Positions 37,013 to 49,400 of a DNA stretch of 64,000 nucleotides are shown one piece after another. Source of the stretch: Ailanthus altissimus (Eukaryota; Streptophyta; Magnoliopsida; Sapindales; Simaroubaceae); the NCBI GenBank assembly GCA_946807835.1, contig OX327697.1, positions 23,322,001 through 23,386,000 of the forward strand, read 5' to 3'. The notes beneath the pieces were generated by a model. That model made no database searches, was not told the DNA's origin, and saw only the letters and a program-made list of their open reading frames with translations. The translations under genes were made by a program, and so were the position numbers. Each line of letters begins with the position of its first letter. Position 1 is the stretch's first letter.

Positions 37013-38935
37013 TGATAGCGGAAACCAACCAAATATACTGAATTGAGGTCAGGAATTGGGTTAAAAATAGCGAATGTATCAATCACTGTTAATGCTAACA
37101 TTGCTCGATGTTAAAAGGAAATTAAAGGTTGAGTATTGTGGTGAAAGGACCTTCTTGATAATAAAAAAATCAGGAATTTCGCTAAAAAATTGTGGTTTTG
37201 GAGGTTAGTTAATTGTAGAAAATATAAATTATCTGCAATGATCGTTGTGGAGTTTGTGTATTAATTGAAACTTGTGATAATGACTGCAAAAGTATCCGAC
37301 GCTGAGGTTATTAAAGGAGAAAAAAATAATTAAAAATGAATTATGATTAGAGAATCATTTGATTTTGAAATTCTAATTTTTAGGAAAGAATTTCAATTTG
37401 TAATTTGTGGATCACGCAAAATTTGATGATTTGATTATCAAATTTTAAAGTGGGTCACAAACACAAACTAATGCGGCTGCTGAAATTTAGCCAGTCACCT
37501 TCTTTTGATGAGGGTTATATGATTAATCATTGCTTTGATTAGGACTATCAAAACCGATTATTGATATAATAATTAAAATACTGCGCTTTATTTATTTATT
37601 CAGTTTTAACATTTAACTAGGTGGTGATTTAGATAAAACATACGATTATCATATTAGAGTTTAGTATTTTATTTAATATTATTAATTTAAGATATCTTTT
37701 AATTTTGAATATTTTTTATTCTGTCAATTTTTATATTATAATCGTACTCTTTATGTATTAATTTTTTTTGTATAATTTAAAATTTTAATGCTTATATAAA
37801 AATTACTTTTTGTAATTATTATTCAAAGTAAAAATATAAAATTTCAATTTTTTTTGTACAAATATTACATTATAAAGTGTACATTTCAAAGAGTTACAAT
37901 TGTCAATAACTCTACTAAAATTATTGATGAATTACAACTATAAATTACAAATGTAATAATTACAAAACCGCTAATTATCTCTAATAATTAAAGAAAATAA
38001 AATTTATTTATCCTCTTTCACAACTTAAACCTTTTAACTTAAGTTAAAAAGTGTACAAACATTATCGTTGAAACAATGCAACTAAGTACTATATAACTTC
38101 AATTCTTAATTATCTAACATCAGAACTCCATTCTTATTTATCTAACATGTCAAATTATTGCAAAATATTGAAAAGAATGGATTGATAGGTGGTGTACAAA
38201 TTGGATATCCAACAAACAACCAAAAAGAAAGAAAAAAAAATGACATTTGCAGTTGCAGAGCTTTATCTTGTCTACCTCCTGCATCTAAATCTCAATTTTC
38301 ATTTGTCACATCAAACATTTCGTATTGTCTTCCTGCATATATGTAATTGATGATATTAGTAAATGGTGGTGCCATTTCTTTACATTTTCAGTGACTTAAT
38401 AGCTACTATCCAACAACTGCACCTATTATTATTAAATAACACTTTGATGTGTTCATATTATTATTTCATTTGGGCTCTCAAAATTTTGTTATTTCATTTC
38501 CAATATCATTTTTGTTCTTTTAAAGAGGGACATAATACAAAGACCTTTCAAAATGTCACTCACTCAAGTATTCCTAATGCTGATTAATGTTTCTAATCAC
38601 TGAAGCCTAAAAACCACTCTCACTCAAAAGTACAAGAAAGTTTGATCTATACTTAGCAGAGTGGAGGCATTGGATCTTTTATTTTATTGAATTTTTTAAT
38701 TACAAAAGAATTACTTTCAAGAAAGTTTACAAGATCTTTAAGATATTTTAAGGTAAAACTTCTATATTATTAATTCAATCAATTTTTTTTATCTATAATT
38801 TTGTTTATGTTTCCCGTAGATTTTGACTAACTAAGCTCAATGTCTTCTGTTCATAAAATACAAAGATCTCAGCACACAAAAATCTAAAAAAGATTTTGAC
38901 CCATAATACTTAAAAAGAAAGTGTCAATATATAAA
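37013..38935. other. Intergenic, nothing recognised
   Basis: AT-rich sequence with short open frames (38158-38346, 38363-38587) lacking any recognised motif. No gene supported. Confidence 0.4.
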
Positions 38936-39235
38936 ATATTCTCGAATTGAGAGTATCCTCTCTAAGTTGGTCAGAACAATGGTTGAAATTCAACTGTCCT
39001 ATTTGGTTAGACTCTCGAAACAGAAAAAACAAGTCTGCACCCTCTAAGTTAATCAAAAAATTGGTTGAAGCCCATACCTTATTCAATCAAACTTCTAAGT
39101 GAGACTTATACTCTCTTCGAGTTAGTTAGAACAATGATTGAAGTCTGATTATCTTGTTCAATTAGACTTACCACTCTCAGAACTAGTCAAAATAATGATT
39201 AAAGATTGACTACCCTATTTGGTCAGACTTCAAAT
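38936..39235. repeat. Degenerate tandem repeat, four units of ~60-80 bp
   Basis: Units share CTCTAAGTTGGTCAGAACAA, GGTTGAAG and TATTTGGTTAGACTTC-like segments. The units vary in length, so it is old. Confidence 0.6.
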
Positions 39236-39919
39236 AAAGAAAAATAATCCATGCTTATATCGAGCAAAGGAACGTTAAAATATAACTACCCCAAAAAAAT
39301 AAAATAAATTTTTAAAAATGATTTAACTTGCAAGAGACATAGAGAGTTGTGAATAAAGTCAAATTTATTAAGAAAAAATATCTAAATAGGATATTCCTAA
39401 AATTACGATATAAATTTTAGTAAGGCAAGAAAGATCCAATATAGTTTTAAAAAAATTCTGATAATAAAATCCTAAATGAGGATGTCTATAAGACTACTAT
39501 ATTAAAAAAGATTCTAGAACTACGGGTAAAATCTATATCCTCATCCTATAAATAGAAAAAAAAATTAGTATAAAAAGAGGATACACATATAAATAGTGAC
39601 ATATATATATATATACACACACACTAAGAAACAACTCTTAAAACTACTAAACTAGTGCAAAAGAGTGAGCCTTATAATCACTTACGTGAAAATATAATGA
39701 AGATGCATAAAAGCATATAACAAACAATCATCTTACTCTTTTTTATTATCTTGTCTTACTTTTCTATTTTTTTTATATCCTTACTAATTTAAGCATAAAA
39801 GTTTTTACGCTAAAATTTTTTTTACCGCTACCTCACATTTTCTTTGATTGCAGAATTCTAATCAAGCGTCATATTCACAAGAAAGAGAGCGGTCCAATTA
39901 GTTTAGTTTTGGTTACATC
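39236..39919. other. Intergenic; possible LTR remnant
   Basis: CTATAAATAG near 39537-39546 and a downstream leader-like stretch with CACACACAC (about 39615) hint at an old LTR. No boundaries can be set. Confidence 0.3.
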
Positions 39920-41322
39920 ATTAACGTCAAAATTAAGTTTTTTTTTAAAATACATTTAAGGAATAAGGACTTTTTTGTCTTACGAGTTTGATTTAATTCT
40001 CAATTTTATCTCACAAATTTTAAAAAATTTAATTTTGTTCTACTCCGTTACCGAGATTCCTTTAAATTTAATTAAAAATCTCTTTTGATTGAAATTTGCC
40101 CTTAGTTATTATATTAATTAGAAATTGTGATGTAAGTACATTATATAATGTACATGTGTCAATTATTAATAGGCTATTAAAAATAACAAGACATGTGGCA
40201 CGTTTTAATAGGTTCAAAATTTAATATTTATTAAAATTTTAATTTATAATTAAAATAAATAAAATTGAACTACCAAAACCGACAACTATCGTCACCGACC
40301 ACCATCAGTTGCAAGATTTCGGTAACGAAAATAGACAAAATTTATGTCATTAGATTCCATTTTTTTATATCTATATAATGGTGAAATTATTTTCGTCAAA
40401 AAAAACAAGAAGGTGGCAAAAAATAGATTAAAAATTAGGGGAGGGTGGTGACCACCACGCGCCACTGTGGAACGGTGGGGCAGTGGCGTATACCGCCCCC
40501 ACCATTAGACAGATCGACGGCTGATCTATCAAATTGTGAGGGTGGTGCACACCATCGCCCCACCGTTCAACGGCGAATGGTGGTAGCCACTGTCAACACC
40601 CCCCATCGCCAGTCACGCATCAAATGGTAGGGTGGTGACGTGCATCGCCTCCACCATTGGACAGATTGGGGGTCGATCTGTCCAATGGTAGGGGCGGTGC
40701 ACATCACCGCCCCGCCGTTCGACGCGCTACCGCCCACCCGTGGTAGTTTTCGGTGGCCACCACCGTTCACCGTCGAACGGGATAGTGGTAGCGTGCACCG
40801 CCCTCACCGTTGAATAGATCGGCCGCCAATCTGTCCAATGGTAGGGGCGGTGCACGTCACCGCCCCACTGTTCGACGGTAAAAGTCAGTGGCCGCGCGCC
40901 TCCCACAATATTTTTTTTTTTACTTTTGGCACATCTGCAATATTCCGTTGATTAAAAAAAATCGTACCATTGCGTAGATCACAAAAATTTGTGTCTGGTG
41001 ATGTCAATTTTGAATCAAATCACAATTGGTCACCGATGGCTGGTCGGCTGACGATGGCAGCGCCTGCTGCTATCTTTTTATTTATTTATTTTATTTTATT
41101 ATTTAAGTGACAAATCAGTGGTTGACACGTAGATATTTTGTGTCAATTCTTTTTAAAATTTTATATAGAGTGACTATTTTACCCCTACAGTATTAAAATT
41201 AATGGAATCTTATTAATGGATTAGGATAAAATTAAAATTTTTAAAAATTTTAATATAAAATTGAGAATTAAATCAAACTCGTAAAATAAAAATATTTTTA
41301 TTTTTAAATTTAACTCGTTAAT
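39920..41322. mobile_element. Element with long terminal inverted repeats (MULE-like) and GC-rich core
   Basis: The left arm (about 39920-40090) and right arm (about 41190-41322) are inverted copies. The best block is TTACGAGTTTGATTTAATTC at about 39980-39999, inverse at about 41265-41284. The outermost shared bases are ATTAACG. Long inverted ends without a transposase fit a non-autonomous Mutator-like element (inference). A 9-bp target duplication was not identified. Confidence 0.6.
40440..40910. repeat. GC-rich tandem repeat (~152 bp, three units) with internal stem-loops
   Basis: Units begin near 40500, 40652 and 40804. The middle unit has CCATTGGACAGAT paired with ATCTGTCCAATGG (about 40655-40688), and each unit ends GGGGCGGTGCAC..CACCGCCCC. 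GC content is far above the rest of the window. Short open frames on both strands (60-67 codons) come from the repeat and are not believed to be genes. Confidence 0.8.
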
Positions 41323-41559
41323 TTTTAAATTATTAAATTTTAAGGTCAATAATTTAAAATACAAGTACAAGATTAAATATAAAAGCATTTTCAAAATCAG
41401 AGAATTGAATAAGTTATCTTCATATTTAATAAAAGAGTTGGCAAGAAAATGAAAGAATTGATGAAGGACACGGTCATTCAATTTCAGAGATTTCAAAAGG
41501 ACCACGATATAATTTCATCAAAATCCACATATATATTAATAAAGAATTAAAGAGTAAAA

Positions 41560-41880
41560 GAGAGAATGTCCGCTTCAGTGGGCCCAAATCCACGTGAACA
41601 GAGGCCATTGGCCCGAAATTCTCTAACCACTTTCAACTTTCAATTTAAGTCCAATGCCCTTTTTTTAAATTATTATTTTTTAATTTTATATATTTCCCCT
41701 CTTTTCTTCCTCTGTCCTCTCCGCATCAAGGAAAGAAATAAGCAAAACTTTGCACAGCGGTAGGCGGGGACAGGTGTCAAAACCCGATTGGGTACGACAG
41801 TATTTCCGAAGTTCGGTGGGGCCCACTTGAAAGGACCCTTTCTTCCACCTCCAACTTGTTGAACTTGAAAATATAACACA
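41560..41880. promoter_or_regulatory. Promoter-like island without a gene
   Basis: Contains GTGGGCCCAAATCCACGTG (a G-box core CACGTG at 41592-41597 next to a TGGGCC motif), TTGGCCCG, a TATATATT followed by a C/T-rich stretch, and GTGGGGCCCAC near 41815-41826. These are marks of plant promoters, but no coding region follows on either strand. Confidence 0.35.
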
Positions 41881-44235
41881 GTCCAAAAGTCGTGTTTCGC
41901 TATAAGTGCTTTTTTTGAAGAAGCGCTTTTTTTTTTTTTTTTTAAATGTTATTTTCATATGGCCCTCATTTTTTGGGGGACCATGTAATAGTATTTTTAA
42001 TGCGTGTACCGAAATGAAATCTTTTATTAGGTCAACCATGATTGGTTCTTTTTTTGTTTTTTCAAGCAAATGATCATAATAGTTAAAAATAAACATTTAA
42101 TAGTTATTACTTCAAGAAAAAAAAAGGTGTTAAAATTTTAGCTTGAAAATAATGAATCATGCTTGTGAGAATAATAATAATAAAAGAGAGAGAAAAGAAA
42201 GGTAAAAGCATATGTCAAAATTTTATTACATGGTCTCGTTAGGAATTATTTAGATCTCTACCATACCATATACTCAATTCAACATGTTAAAAGTGTGCCA
42301 AAAACAGAGCTTTTAAGGATAGATTTTTTATTTTTTAGGATAATATTATGGTGCAAAATCAAGAGCCATGATGATTTATCTTTTAAGATTCAATGAATTT
42401 GATACATTAAGAGTGTAATGTCAAATATATAACTTTAAAACAACTAAGGAATGGTTTATTTTTAATAACAATAATATAGAGAGATAATTGAGAGAATTAT
42501 TTTTCTTAATATATTATATTACTCTTGGATCTCGAGCTCAACCTACTAAAAGCTTAAAATTTGAGAAATTTAAGGTCGGTTCATAAAAATTTATTAATTC
42601 GAAAGATGCATAATTATTTAATTGAAAAAGTTCAATTCAATTCCTAAACTCGACTTATAAAGGTCCATTGAATTTGAAAATCACAAGACCTTTTACTGAA
42701 TTTAAAAAATTTAATTATCGACAACTTAAAGTCAAGAATCGCCCACATCTAAAATATATTGTCCTCGAACAAGGAAGAGTGATCTCCTAACAAACTCAAT
42801 AGTTTGCCTTAGGTTGAGAATTATCCTAAATTCAAGGGCGACCCATGATCTACAAAGAATGTGGAGATGACACCATCAGCTCATGTTCTTTGAAAAATCA
42901 TACCCACAATTCTGATGAGTTCGAGCAAAAGAGAACACGTCACTATATCCCCAACAAACATGGACATACATTATACATAGCACTTTTACTCATGACTCCT
43001 AAATTCTTGGCCCTTTCGCCTGATCGGAGATGTAGAGCAACATGGGGTAATCACTCAAAAAGCCTATAAAAGAGAAGATCAAGGCACGCTCACGAGGGGA
43101 AGGATTAGACTCAGGCAGGCAACCATAGACGATAGAAAAAGACAACTTCAAAAAAAAAAAAAACTCAACAAGTAAGAAATTCTTCAAAATACTATTTTTG
43201 ACCACCGAACTATTTATCCGATTTAAGAATTAGAGGGTTTTTACCAAAGTAACCACCAACGCAGCCTTACCTAAATTTATGGATGCAGCCAGGAGATGCC
43301 ACAAAGTGCACGGGAGGTGCAATTAGAGCTAAGTGCAAAAAGTTGTTTCCAGATTTTTTTTTTAAAAAAAAAAAATGAAATAAGTTCTTTTGCCCGAAGG
43401 CCAAGAAACTAGCCGGGGACCGCTGTCAATATATTCTTAATGTTCGTGGCATCTTCTTTTGTTTGTATAAGAAAAATGATTAAAACATCTATTAAATAAA
43501 AAAAATTGATAATGAAAAATATTAGTCAAATGAACAATTTCGAACACGAACATCTTTACTTTAATATCTAATATCAATATTCAATTTCAAGAATTGTTAA
43601 TCCGTTTAGATTCGAATGCTACCTGCGGTAGAGAGTAGATTTCATTTGACCATCAATAAAAACCTTGTTGCTTTCTTCATACTCTTGATGTGTTGGTTAT
43701 AATATAATGGAATGAGAATGCTATATATTCATTGTGTATTGAAGGTGTCTCAACGGTGATAACAGCAACTTGTTTTTTAATATGATGGGAAATTTTCCAA
43801 TCTCGTTTTATAATTTCATGGTTTCACTTTCACATCTCGAGTTCTTCCTTCTTCTCAAAGAGTGTAGTATTTTGTGGAGAAGGTTTAAGGTATTTTTGGA
43901 TTCTCGAAGAGAAAAAATAATGCTATTTATATCAAACATGCAATGAATAGTGAAGAAGCCTTCAGTCTATATCAATGGTAAGTCATCAAATATCAAAATA
44001 GTGATTAATATGAAAACCGATATCATATACTCATTCTTTTTTTTTTTTAATATTGAATAGAGCAAAAATATATTAACAAGTTATGTATTATAGAATATTA
44101 TTAGCGTTATTTGCGATTATATCAATTATTAATTTTAAATTCATTATGTGTTTTGAGTTTAATGATTGTATTATGTTACTAGAATTATGATTAATGTAAA
44201 TAAAATAATTAATTTGAAAGCATCCATTAACACAA
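41881..44235. other. Intergenic; possible gypsy LTR remnant at 42530-43260
   Basis: CCTATAAAAGAGAAGATCAAGG near 43062, followed by GGAAGGATTAGACTCAGGCAG and TTAAGAATTAGAGGGTTTTTACC (about 43224), resembles the promoter and end of gypsy LTRs. The rest is AT-rich with poly(A/T) runs. No gene. Confidence 0.35.
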
Positions 44236-44389
44236 TTACTAGTTTACCACCACTACCACTTTTCCCATATTAGAAGCAAACTTTGATGGCCAGAGGACTC
44301 CAAAACAAGTTACCCCAAACAGCAAAAGACAGCAGAAATAGAGGGCACCAAACAGTGTTCCCTCAATTTCCCAAACAGCCCTTGAAAAT

Positions 44390-44860
44390 AAATGATCAGA
44401 GCTGGTACATCCAACGATCAGATGTTGTCCTAAATGAGTTTGGGCCCACTCGATAGTGACCCATTCAGTAATAAGCAGGGCCTTTGATGACGATGGGTCC
44501 ACATGGGAGAAAGCAGGAAGACAACTTACAGGACCCGAAAACAACCCAACAGGTCACGGACACAATTTGGGGGGTGTAGGGTCGACAAATCAAGTGGTTA
44601 AAAATCTTCAATCAGAGCAGTGGACCCCATTTTCCGGTAGGGTCCATCGGCTCTTGTTGATGTTTACAGATGGGCCCAACAATCAATTATTAGTATCCTT
44701 TTGATTCTATAGGGAAAGGCAAGCTGTTGTCAAGCTGCCTACAGTATGTCGGGTCTGGATAGCTGTCAGGTATTGGCCACTGTGTTTGTGGAAGATAACG
44801 TGGGCCCAAATTTCAGGCCTTAGTCATTTTCAGGCCGGAATTAATGAATAAGTTCCTTAA
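44390..44860. promoter_or_regulatory. Second promoter-like island, rich in TGGGCC motifs
   Basis: Several TGGGCCCA or TGGGTCCA-type motifs (about 44440, 44495, 44660, 44800) and AGGCCT fall within 470 bp of moderate GC. Such site II motifs are usual near plant housekeeping genes. The nearest gene is the cornichon gene, whose 3' end points this way, so the island is not its promoter. Open frames across it (101 and 82 codons) are unrecognised. Confidence 0.3.
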
Positions 44861-44869
44861 GTAAGTTTT

Positions 44870-46464
44870 GTGATTTACCTGATGGATCAAAATGGTGTTT
44901 CGTCTTCTTTCGGAATATATATGAGATCACAGTCTCTTACAGGCAAATCTTGGGCTGGACAGTCTTTTGGGAAAAAACAAAAAAACAAAACCAAGCCCAA
45001 GATAGTCATGTTAGTTTACAAGCCACGGTGTATAGCTGTTTCCTCGTCCATCAAAATAGCTGATTACCCCGACTCAAACTTCTAGTTCCTCCAACTGTAT
45101 CGTCATTAAGTTTCTTTTAGCAGTGAAGTATGTTTCTGGCACGTTGAATAGAAGAAAATTAAGCGGAAAAGGGCTTAAATAGATAACAAGAATTTCAAAA
45201 TTGAATTTCAGATAAGTTTGCATTTGGTCATCCGGAACCTCAACCGAGTCATTTGAACTGCACATACTAATAAACAGTAAGTTAAAGTGATGAATACCAA
45301 TTCACAAGAGCAGGTTAGAATTTACCGAAAATCAAGAATCTGAAACATTATCTGGGTTGGTAACATCAATGAAATAATTATAACAGATAATGGACATGAT
45401 GAGAAGCTTTGGACAAGGGAAAGCTCCCTTATAAACATATTCAAATTATATAAGATGAAACCAAGATGCATATGCAGAAAACATCAGGTACAATAACAAA
45501 AGGCAAGTTAAATTTCTAGTAGATTGTGAAGGCAGCTTGATCTGCTTCAAAATATAGGCAATGAAATGTTGTACCATGATGTGGTAAAATGGGATTGAGA
45601 AATCGGGAAAACTATAATCATAACAAAAAGAATAATAGTAATAATAATAATAACAATAATAAAACCACCCATTAACTTAAGGAGGAGAAATGTATCATGC
45701 AGAATCTGATCCCCTAATTCATCTAAATGACTGAGAAAGATGACTAGAAAGGTGACTCATTAAACAGAATAACATGAACAGAATCACAAATTTGAATATC
45801 CACCCTTAGAACATACAAGCATACAATTCATGATACTATGTACTGTATAAAGAGCTGAAGCGTAAGTAAAGAACAAACTAATTTAAATTCACACATGCAT
45901 CCCATAATAAGCCCCCGTCACCTCATAAATAAAAGAATAAAATGTCTCCCTTCTGTCTTCTCCTTGTGCATAGAATATGAGTCCACAAAGATCCTACACA
46001 TGCTGTGTCCACTATCCTCTTTGCTGTGTATTTTAAGTACACAAGGGGGCATATGCTTCAAGTGGATAACAAAAGAGAGAAAAATATTTGGAATTTCAAA
46101 CAACATAAGGCAGAAGTGAATAACAAAAGGCTATTATTAAAGTGAAAAAACCTAAAATCTAACATGCATCAATTAAAACATAAGATGGCAAATGAAACAT
46201 CATTCCATTAGATCACTTTCTGAGCAAAATTAATGTCCTTAGATTCCAAAAATAAAACTGAGTCTACAAACATTCCTCACATCTGTGGATCAATCTGAAA
46301 ACTTTTGGTATCAAACAATGTGAAATCTTTACTGACAAACAGTGCAGTAAAACTCATTTTAACTTCCAAGTACTAACAAATCTATTTCTGTGAGAGGTGG
46401 TCAATGTTTACATGGATCAGAAGTATAAAACTGGCTTACAGCCATACAGTTCAAGCAGTGGGAA
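44870..46464. other. Region downstream of the cornichon stop: 3' UTR and spacer
   Basis: The cornichon 3' UTR must lie at the upper end, but no convincing polyadenylation signal was picked. (ATA)n near 45628-45655. No gene. Confidence 0.4.
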
Positions 46465-49400
46465 TTAGAATGTAAATGGGTTTTCATCCTTGCCAGCTAA
46501 AGCTTCAAAACCTGATAGTGTAAGCCTGCACATTACAAGTTATCATCAGCATGAGAGAGAGAGGGTGAGAGAGCAACAAGCAACAGCACTAAGCATTGTC
46601 CTTGAGAAGGGTTTTTCCTCGAAGGAAAAAGAAAGGGAAACAAGAATAGAGGGAGGAGAGAAATCAACTAGCAAGCATCAGTATGTCTCCAGATCAGTAT
46701 GAAAGAAAAAAAAAAAAAAGAAGAAAAAAGAGGCTCAAAGATCATTTAAAAGTCCTTAACACATTTGTATAAACATTTAAGACAAATAGGTGGTATAATT
46801 CAGAACCCAAAAGTGAAGAAACAGGAACTAGTGATCAATTCCATCCTCCAGTCTCCTAAAAGAAGAAGAAGAAGAAAGAAAGAAGGTAAAGGAAATCATT
46901 GTACTTTTTTCCTATCAAAACAAAATGGTTTCACATAAATAACATCCTTACATCTTATTAGCCTCAGAACTGTCCATTAGATTTGATTTTATCAATACAC
47001 AATGACTTTAGATTTCATAGCAACCATCAAGTTTGAATTTCATTGTAGTTCCTTCTGAAAGCTAAATTCTTAAGTGAACACACACAGAAGATCAACAGCA
47101 CCTACTGGTGTGGGATAATATATACATAAAGGCCTGATTTCTCTAAGAAATCCAGATGTTTTATGATAATTCTATAAAATTTGGACATTGGGCAGGCTAT
47201 CATTAACCTCTGGAATATCCTAAGCTAAGTAAAATAAGATTGAAAAGGAGGCAACAATATCGAAATGAAAGGAAAATAAAGAGGAAAGTAATTCATGCAT
47301 ATGAATAGAGAGAATTTGTAGTGTAAATGTCTTGTATCATCAAATGCCACCTACTTCAAAGTAGCACTTGGTTACATACGCAGAATAACTTGTATCACTA
47401 TTCCCTAGTATGCAAAGAGAGAGGAGCGTATGTCTAAATCTCCAAAATTCGAATGATAGAGCCAAAAATTTCCAACAGCAATAATTCTACACCCAAATAA
47501 CAGGAGCTTAATTAGAAAAAAAATAAGGCAGCAAAAAACACTGGAAAAATAAAAAGAAAGAAAACAACTCCATATATGCTACAATGAGATTTATGTACTA
47601 AGTGTAGAACATACTTGAATACGACCAGAACGAAGAAAATCACATAGAAACCAAGCTTGATAAGCCGAAACTTCTTCTCAACCTTAAGAGCTCTGAAAAT
47701 TTCGGTTACATCAAGAAGATGCTGCCGCTTCATGTACCTGAAACATTTGACTAGTATGGTTATGAAAACACACTAATGCCTCAAGTTCAACCCACAAGCA
47801 TTTATGACAAATGGACACAGACCTGGCTGGAAACTAACCAACAAAACATAACCTGTCCAGAGAGGGGTGAGAAACTTACTAGTGTTACTATGCAAGTTAA
47901 AACTAAAGTACCATAATTCCAATCTACAGGAGTAGAAGAATTATTTACAGTGATGTCACCGTATATCCCACTGTTGATGCTCATCCTTCTGAAGTTTGAT
48001 ATCTTCAACACTATTAATTCAACATATTTAAGTCTTCAAGCAACCAGAACAATATTTTAAATTCACGGCCACTGAATCCAACTTGAGAACTGACCAGGCA
48101 TTTGGTCTCCACAACACTGATTGGTTTTCTACATGTTACATATCTGAAATATTCAATTAATAAATTTTTCTATGAATTCACAAATAATATTTTCTTGATC
48201 TTAGTTTACACTAACAGGTAAATGGGTATTGTGCGGATAATAGATAGACACAATTAGCATGTCATTGTGAGCCCATGAGTAGAACTCATCCTCAAAAAAC
48301 CAGCTATTAAGGGGAGGGTGTCTGGGATCTAGGATTGTAACACGTCCTAGATTACCACTTTAATCTCCAGAGTTCAAGGAGGTTATCAATGTAAATAATA
48401 GGCATAAAAAAAGAACAAAAGGTAGTCGAACAGACATTTTAAGCAACCTGGCTATATGGATATGTCCATGGCAATGACTACTGAGGTGCAAGAACCATTG
48501 TGTTTTTCCCATCTATATTCTGTAGTTTCAAGAACATCACTTTGTTCAAAACCTAAAATCCAGCCTGAAAAGAGTTATGCCAAAAGAGGGAGTATGGATA
48601 TGATTCATAGATCATAAGTTTCATTGTCCTGAAAGTCATTACCAGATAGACATATCATCTGCATTAAAAATTAACAAAGGGAATTGTCTTACAAATGCTG
48701 AGAATGATCTAGTCCTTAATTTCCAGTCAATATACTCATTCCAGTTAAATAAGAGGAAAGCCTAAATATTAAACCTAAATCAGTTTCATTTAAATAACAT
48801 GCACAAACTTATCAATAGTCTTGCAAATCCTCAATGAGCTACTTGAGTGAATGGCATCATACAAATTTGGTCATGCATGCTCCTTAAGTGGAGCAACTTC
48901 AGTAGTATAAAACTAGACCCAACTTTTTCAGAGGAGGTTCAAATAACAAAAGTGTACCTTACTATTTTGAAATAAATGAAGTCTGATAATGCCAACTGCC
49001 ATGTCTTATCAATGCAAAATATTAGGACCAACCAAAGAGGTTAAGTCAAGGAATCTTGACTGATGCAAATGGATGATTAGTGCACATGAACTCTGAGAGG
49101 TGTAACATGACAAAGAAGTATTGTAGTCCTCTACGTACTAATGAAAGAAAACACTTACAGTTTCACATGGTAGCAAGCAAGAGGAACAGCAAGAAGAAAC
49201 ATGAACCAGTGCCCTGTAACAAGAAGAAGAATGCAGAACAATCCTTGCAGAAGAAACTCAGGCTCAACCCAAAAATTGATGCGATTTGAAGCTTCGAAAG
49301 GATTCAAATCATCAGACTCCAAGTCCACTAAGCACAAAAGCTACAATAACCATGCAGAATTTTAGATGCATCCAACTGGAGAGCTTAAGTGGAAAAGTTT

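Noticed and set aside
40445..40770. Open frames in the GC-rich core
   Set aside because: They arise from the 152-bp tandem repeat on both strands and lack stops only because of high GC.
41686..42096. 136-codon minus-strand frame
   Set aside because: It contains a poly-Lys run from a T tract and crosses the promoter-like island; no homology recognised.
44239..44704. Overlapping 101- and 82-codon frames on opposite strands
   Set aside because: Composition follows the GC-richer promoter-like island; no motif, no splice continuation.
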